The notes under the pieces were generated by a model. It saw only the letters and a program-made list of their open reading frames with translations, was not told where the DNA came from and ran no database searches. From Vogesella urethralis (lineage in GTDB: Bacteria; Pseudomonadota; Gammaproteobacteria; Burkholderiales; Chromobacteriaceae): a DNA stretch of 64,000 bases. The translations under genes and the position numbers were made by a program. Location: the NCBI RefSeq assembly GCF_007644045.2, contig NZ_VMDW02000098.1:124001-188000 (forward strand). Reading direction: 5' to 3'. Shown piece after piece: positions 59,787-64,000 of this stretch; the first letter of the stretch is position 1, and every line of letters begins with the position of its first letter.

Positions 59787-61073
59787 ATGATTACGCTCAA
59801 GACGCATCCTCTACGCCGCAGCCTCAATGACGAGGCGCACGCCCGCCCGCCGATCGCGATACCGTCGCCGGCACGGCTTTCCACCCTTACGCTGTTCTTC
59901 GACGAGGACGACGGCGCCCAGCGCACCGCGCTGCAAGACCTATTACAGCGCATCGGCCTGCCGCCGGCCGACCCCGGCCAGATGCACTACACCGGCGTGG
60001 CCGGCGACCTCACCATCCGCTGGGCACTGCATACCGAATTTGCCCGCTACACCTTCGTGCTGGGCGGCGACTTTGTCGAACCGTTCGAGCGCACCGCGCT
60101 GGACCGCTTGCCGGCCGAATGGTTGGCCGCCTTGCCCGGCGCGGTGATGGTGGCCATGCACGCGGTGCTGCTGCCGGCGTCGCAGGAAGCGCCGGCACCC
60201 GAAATTGCCCGCCGCTGGTTTGGTGGCCAGGAGCTGATCGGTGCCGAAATTGGCGACGGTAACGGCGTGGCTTACACCGACCTGCGCCTGCACCCCGACC
60301 CGCGGTTGGCCGAGGGCTTCAGCCGCTATGTGGTGATCGACCGCAGCATGGGGCCATCGCAGTCCGGCCGCATGATGCAGCGCCTGTTCGAAATGGAAAC
60401 CTACCGTCTGCTGGCTTTGCTGGCGCTACCGGAAGCCAAGCGCCAGATGCGCGAGCTGGACGCGCTGGGCACCCGCCTGCGCAGCGTCAACCTGCGCATG
60501 GCCGAGCACAGCGCCCACGATGCCAGCATGCTGGAGGAACTGACCGACCTGGCCGCCCAGGGTGAACAGCTGATCGCGCAAAGCCAGTACCGCTTTGCTG
60601 CGGCGCGGGCCTACTACAAGCTGGTTGGCCGCCGCATTGCCGAACTGCGCGAGCGGCGTTTGCCCGGCTTGCAGCCGTTTCACGAGTTCATGGAACGCCG
60701 TCTGGCGCCGGCCATGGAGACCTGTGATACCGCCGCGCAGCGCCAGGAGCGGCTGATGGCACGACTGCAGCGCAGCACCGCCTTGCTGCGCACCCGGGTA
60801 GAGGTCATGCACGAGGAACAGAACCGTGCCTTGCTGGCCAGCATGGACCGTCGTGCCGGCTTGCAGCTACGGTTGCAGGAAACCGTAGAAGGCCTGTCCG
60901 TGGCTGTCCTCACCTATTACGCCGTGGGTCTGCTGGGCTACCTGTTCAAGGCCGGCAAGGCGGCGGGTCTGCATCTGGAGGTGGAGCTGCTGACCGGGCT
61001 GGCCATCCCGCTGGTAGCGCTACTGGTGTGGCTGGGTATGCGTCGCGTAAAGCAGACATTGCACCACGCCTAG
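59787..61073 (+). CDS. DUF3422-family membrane protein
   Basis: Protein of 428 aa. It begins HPLRRSLNDEAHARPP, the hallmark of DUF3422, followed by YVVIDRSMGPSQSGRMMQRLFEMETYRLLALLALPEA. A long helical coiled-coil region (about residues 215-355) precedes two membrane helices at the end (SVAVLTYYAVGLLGYLF and TGLAIPLVALLVWLGM). Function unknown; topology suggests a large cytoplasmic domain anchored at the inner membrane. Apparently monocistronic. Confidence 0.88.
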   Translation: MITLKTHPLRRSLNDEAHARPPIAIPSPARLSTLTLFFDEDDGAQRTALQDLLQRIGLPPADPGQMHYTGVAGDLTIRWALHTEFARYTFVLGGDFVEPFERTALDRLPAEWLAALPGAVMVAMHAVLLPASQEAPAPEIARRWFGGQELIGAEIGDGNGVAYTDLRLHPDPRLAEGFSRYVVIDRSMGPSQSGRMMQRLFEMETYRLLALLALPEAKRQMRELDALGTRLRSVNLRMAEHSAHDASMLEELTDLAAQGEQLIAQSQYRFAAARAYYKLVGRRIAELRERRLPGLQPFHEFMERRLAPAMETCDTAAQRQERLMARLQRSTALLRTRVEVMHEEQNRALLASMDRRAGLQLRLQETVEGLSVAVLTYYAVGLLGYLFKAGKAAGLHLEVELLTGLAIPLVALLVWLGMRRVKQTLHHA

Positions 61074-61344
61074 GCGGTTCGTGGCATTGAAATGGCATGC
61101 GGCGGCGCAGCGCCGCCGTTGCCAGCGCCAAGCGTGGCAGCTTTTGCCTGGTGGCGACGTCTGCTTGGCAATTGCTGCCAATGCTTTTGGCATTGTCAGA
61201 TTGCGTACATAGTGAATGCATAGTGCTTGTGGTTAGTTTTATTTATAGAAATACGGGGCAGATCAAACAGGCAACGGATAGATGAAGCGCCCTGCGGCCA
61301 AAACCATCAAAATAGCGGGGTTAATTCACCCGCCAGAGTTGCCG

Positions 61345-62973
61345 ATGTCCCTTTCTACTTCCCGCAAGTTGCGCCCGCTGCTGATCAGCTTTGTGGCTAT
61401 TACCGTCCTGCTGGCTATTGCCCAGACTGTCATCGTGACCATCGGTCTGAACAAGATCATGGCCAATAGCCGCTACGAACACCAGGTAGCCGACGGTCTG
61501 GTAGACCGCATGGCTGACTTGCGCTTTCATGTCGTGCAGATCCAGCAGTTCCTGACCGATGCCAGTGCAACCGGCGACCGTGATGGTTTTGGCGACGCCA
61601 AAGAGCACTACCAGGCCGCGGTGAAGCTGCTGGACGAGTTGAAACAACTGGATGTCGCCTACGCAGACGAGGCGCAGGCTACCCGTCAGTTGCTGGATAC
61701 TTTCTATCAGGTAGGCCAACAGATGGCCGATGCGTACATCAACCAGGGCCGTGACGCCGGCAACGCCTTGATGAAGGCGCCGGGTACCGGTTTTGACGAA
61801 CGCGCCGAGGCCTTGACCAAGAAACTGGAAGGCCTGCAGCAGCGTGTCGAGCAGAACATGGCCCAGGTGGTCAGCGATAGCGAAGGCCAGATCGGCAGCG
61901 CGCAGACCAGCCTGTTGCTCAGTGGTGGCCTGATGATCGTGCTGGTGCTGTCTGGCGGGGTATTGCAGTACCGTCGTGTATTCCGCAGCCTGGGCGGCGA
62001 GCCGGTGGAGGCCATGCGCCAGACTCGTGCCATTGCCGCCGGGGACCTCAGCCATACGCTGCGGGTACCGGCCGGCCGCGAAAATAGCCTGATGGGTGCG
62101 CTGTCTGACATGCAGGACAAGCTGCGCGACATCACCGGCCGTATCCGCGATCTGGCCGGCCAGGTGCAAGGCAGTGCCACCCAGCTGAACGCGTCTGCCC
62201 ACGGCGTACAGCAGGCTTCGCATGCGCAGAGCGAAGCGTCGCGTGCCATTGCGGTGGCGGTGGAAGAAGTGCTGCAGAGCATCGACCAGCTGGCGCAGCA
62301 ATTGCGATTCGTCGAGCAGGAAGCGCGCGACGCCGACGGCGCCGTGCACCACTGTGCCGGCCTGATCAACCAGTCGGCCGACGATATCCGCGGCATCGCC
62401 GACCATATCGGCGGCGCCGCTACCGCGCTGGACAGCCTGAACGTGCAGACGCAGACCATCGCCAGCATCACGCAAACCATTCACGATATTGCTGACCAGA
62501 CCAACCTGCTGGCGCTGAACGCGGCCATCGAAGCCGCCCGTGCCGGCGAAAGCGGCCGTGGTTTTGCCGTGGTGGCCGACGAAGTGCGCAAGCTGGCCGA
62601 GCGCACCAGCCAGGCCACCGTGGACATCAGCCGCCAGATCGATAACCTCAGCACCGGCATGCGTGGCGTAGTGCACACCATGCAGAGCAGCGTGACCGCT
62701 ACCCAGCACGGGGTGGTGCAGAGCCAGCAAGCCAGCGAGGCCATCCAGGGCATTCGCGACAATGCGGCCAACATCCGCCAGCACATCGAATCGGTAGCAC
62801 TGGCGCTGGGGGAGCAGCAGCAGGCCGTGCGCGATATCGCCCAGCGCGCCGAGGTGATTTCCAGCATGACCGAGTCCAACCAGGCTGCGGTGGACCAGAC
62901 CGCCGCCGCTGCCGACCAGCTGGGTGCGCATGCGCAGGATCTTGGCGCGGCGGTATCCCACTTCAAGCAGTAA
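61345..62973 (+). CDS. Methyl-accepting chemotaxis protein
   Basis: Chemoreceptor of 542 aa. Membrane helix at about residues 12-32, a periplasmic four-helix type sensor (about 35-185), a second helix near 190-208, a HAMP region, and the cytoplasmic coiled coil. The signalling tip is [37 protein letters not shown]. There is no C-terminal CheB/CheR-binding pentapeptide. I set the start at ATG 61345. The 21 upstream in-frame codons from 61282 include ATA, TTA and GGG, which are rare in this genome. No other chemotaxis genes are near. Ligand unknown. Confidence 0.92.
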   Translation: MSLSTSRKLRPLLISFVAITVLLAIAQTVIVTIGLNKIMANSRYEHQVADGLVDRMADLRFHVVQIQQFLTDASATGDRDGFGDAKEHYQAAVKLLDELKQLDVAYADEAQATRQLLDTFYQVGQQMADAYINQGRDAGNALMKAPGTGFDERAEALTKKLEGLQQRVEQNMAQVVSDSEGQIGSAQTSLLLSGGLMIVLVLSGGVLQYRRVFRSLGGEPVEAMRQTRAIAAGDLSHTLRVPAGRENSLMGALSDMQDKLRDITGRIRDLAGQVQGSATQLNASAHGVQQASHAQSEASRAIAVAVEEVLQSIDQLAQQLRFVEQEARDADGAVHHCAGLINQSADDIRGIADHIGGAATALDSLNVQTQTIASITQTIHDIADQTNLLALNAAIEAARAGESGRGFAVVADEVRKLAERTSQATVDISRQIDNLSTGMRGVVHTMQSSVTATQHGVVQSQQASEAIQGIRDNAANIRQHIESVALALGEQQQAVRDIAQRAEVISSMTESNQAAVDQTAAAADQLGAHAQDLGAAVSHFKQ

Positions 62974-62994
62974 GCTGTCGCGGCAGACAACGCG

Positions 62995-63020
62995 GCCCGT
63001 CCTTCGTGACGGGCTTTTTT
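62995..63020 (+). terminator. Terminator of the chemoreceptor gene
   Basis: GCCCGTC, six-base loop, GACGGGC and then TTTTTT, 22 bp after the stop codon. Confidence 0.92.
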
Positions 63021-63049
63021 ACGCCTGTCGCCAGCGCCACGTTGGCCGC

Positions 63050-63085
63050 AAAAAAGGCTCCCCCTGCCTCGACACAGGGGGAGCC
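63050..63085 (-). terminator. Terminator of the propionyl-CoA synthetase gene
   Basis: On the minus strand an 11-bp perfect stem (GGCTCCCCCTG with CAGGGGGAGCC, 8-base loop) is followed by TTTTTT and then the repeated word GCGGCCAAC. It lies about 34 bp beyond the stop at 63119. Confidence 0.92.
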
Positions 63086-63118
63086 AAAGGGAGCCGGCGG
63101 CCGCAGCCGCGCTTGCTA

Positions 63119-64000
63119 TTACTGCTGGATGATCTGGCGAATCTGCTCGATACCGGCCGGGTCGTCCAGGGTGGTGAGGTCGCCCGGGTCGCGGCCTTCG
63201 GCCAGCGCCTGGATGGAGCGGCGCAGCACCTTGCCGGAGCGGGTCTTGGGCAGCTGGTTCACAAAGTACACCCGTGCCGGGTTGGCGATGGCGCCCAGCT
63301 GCGCCGCCACGCGGGCGATGACGTCTTTTTCCAGCGCGGCACGCTGTGTCGGGTCGTCCAGCAGCGACGGGTCCTTCACCACGGCAAACGCCTTGGGAAC
63401 CTGGCCTTTCAGGCTGTCTTCCACGCCCACCACCGCCACTTCGGCAATGGCGCTGTGGCTGCTGACGGCTTCTTCGATCTCGCGGGTGCCCAGGCGGTGG
63501 CCGGCGACGTTGATTACGTCGTCGGTACGGCCAAGGATGGTGTAGTAGCCGTCGTCGTCCTTGATGCCCCAGTCAAAGCTGGAGTACACCAGTTTGTCCT
63601 TGAACAGGCTGAAGTAGGTATCGACAAAGCGCTGGTCCTGGCCCCACACCGTGCTCATACAGCCTGGCGGCAGCGGCGGAATGACGCCGATCACGCCTTT
63701 CTCGCCGGGGCCGACTTCCTGGCCTGTGCTCTCGTTGAACAGTTTCACGTTGAAGCCGTATACCGGCAGGCCGGGGCTGCCGAATTTCACGGCTTTCTTC
63801 TCTACACCGTTGCACAGCGTCAGCATCGGCCAGCCGGTTTCGGTTTGCCAGTAGTTGTCCAGCACCGGAATGCCCAGCTCGCCGGCAATCCAGGTGGCGG
63901 TAGGTTCGTCCAGTGGTTCGCCGGCTAGGAACAGCGCGCGCAGGCTGGACAGGTCGTATTTGTGTAGCCAGGCCGGGTCCTGCTTTTTCAGCACGCGGAT
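63119..64000 (-). CDS. prpE: Propionyl-CoA synthetase, C-terminal part (partial at right edge)
   Basis: Open to the right edge of the window; 293 codons are visible. It is an acyl-CoA synthetase of the ANL family: LFLAGEPLDEPTATWIA, NYWQTETGWPM (ATP-binding), GRTDDVINVAGHRLGTREIEEAV (hinge and C-terminal domain) and the catalytic Lys in KTRSGKVLRRSI. LAGEPLDEPTATW and PPLPPGCMSTVWGQDQRF fit PrpE better than acetyl-CoA synthetase Acs. It activates propionate with ATP and CoA. Whether it sits in a prp operon cannot be seen. Confidence 0.88.
   Translation of the reverse strand: MRVLKKQDPAWLHKYDLSSLRALFLAGEPLDEPTATWIAGELGIPVLDNYWQTETGWPMLTLCNGVEKKAVKFGSPGLPVYGFNVKLFNESTGQEVGPGEKGVIGVIPPLPPGCMSTVWGQDQRFVDTYFSLFKDKLVYSSFDWGIKDDDGYYTILGRTDDVINVAGHRLGTREIEEAVSSHSAIAEVAVVGVEDSLKGQVPKAFAVVKDPSLLDDPTQRAALEKDVIARVAAQLGAIANPARVYFVNQLPKTRSGKVLRRSIQALAEGRDPGDLTTLDDPAGIEQIRQIIQQ

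Noticed and set aside
61282-61344. Earlier start for the chemoreceptor at 61282
   Set aside because: The extra 21 codons include ATA, TTA and GGG, which are rare in the window, and would put an unusual leader before the first membrane helix.

Overview
The window is GC-rich chromosomal DNA from a Gram-negative bacterium, most likely a betaproteobacterium of the order Neisseriales (Chromobacteriaceae-like). The placement is inference. It rests on a complete division and cell wall (dcw) cluster running from mraZ to lpxC, a meso-DAP type MurE, LpxC (lipid A), MreBCD/MrdAB, CreBCD, CNP1-like and DUF2145/DUF3422 proteins, and strong Ala/Gln/Leu codon bias. I see no rRNA, tRNA, CRISPR array or complete insertion sequence. 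Most of the window is core genome.

Layout. 1-1227 (minus) is an AT-rich HlyD/CvaA-type secretion adaptor cut by the left edge, clearly foreign in composition. 1643-5318 is creB-creC-creD. 5328-6722 (minus) holds dinB and a SelW-like protein. 7086-9824 (minus) is a GGDEF/EAL c-di-GMP protein with a degenerate GGDEF half. 9970-17810 is a mixed block: glpQ, a PCuAC copper chaperone, marC, an AraC regulator, a GFA-type zinc protein, azlCD, a sterol-desaturase-like oxygenase, an unknown secreted protein and a DUF2145 protein. 17823-23366 (minus) is the rod-shape operon mreB-mreC-mreD-mrdA-mrdB. Divergent from it, 23581-26960 is gatC-gatA-gatB, with a small inverted-repeat element between gatA and gatB.

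27151-44921 is the dcw cluster: mraZ-rsmH-ftsL-ftsI-murE-murF-mraY-murD-ftsW-murG-murC-ddl-ftsQ-ftsA-ftsZ-lpxC. Many junctions overlap by a few bases. It is headed by a clean promoter and three 10-bp-phased GTGGGN repeats, the expected MraZ operator. Three hairpins follow lpxC, two of them near-identical copies.

45138-46450 (minus) encodes CNP1-like and NRDE/TANGO2 proteins. 46531-47852 holds a TusA-like protein and pyrC. 48079-53734 is oppABCDF for oligopeptide uptake. 54113-56815 (minus) is secA. 57065-62973 holds a Tat-type PhoD phosphatase, a DUF721/DciA-like protein, a DUF3422 membrane protein and a chemoreceptor. 63119-64000 (minus) is the C-terminal part of a propionyl-CoA synthetase.

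The main cross-cutting observation is a short word, GTTGGCCGC (often followed by A), which I located about 54 times on both strands and in several reading frames. That is roughly ten times what composition would predict. It sits in many gene-free gaps and forms inverted pairs there, which resembles the behaviour of DNA uptake sequences in Neisseriaceae and Pasteurellaceae. I found no wholly new gene system. This repeat, the AT-rich secretion edge and the element inside the gat operon are the best leads.
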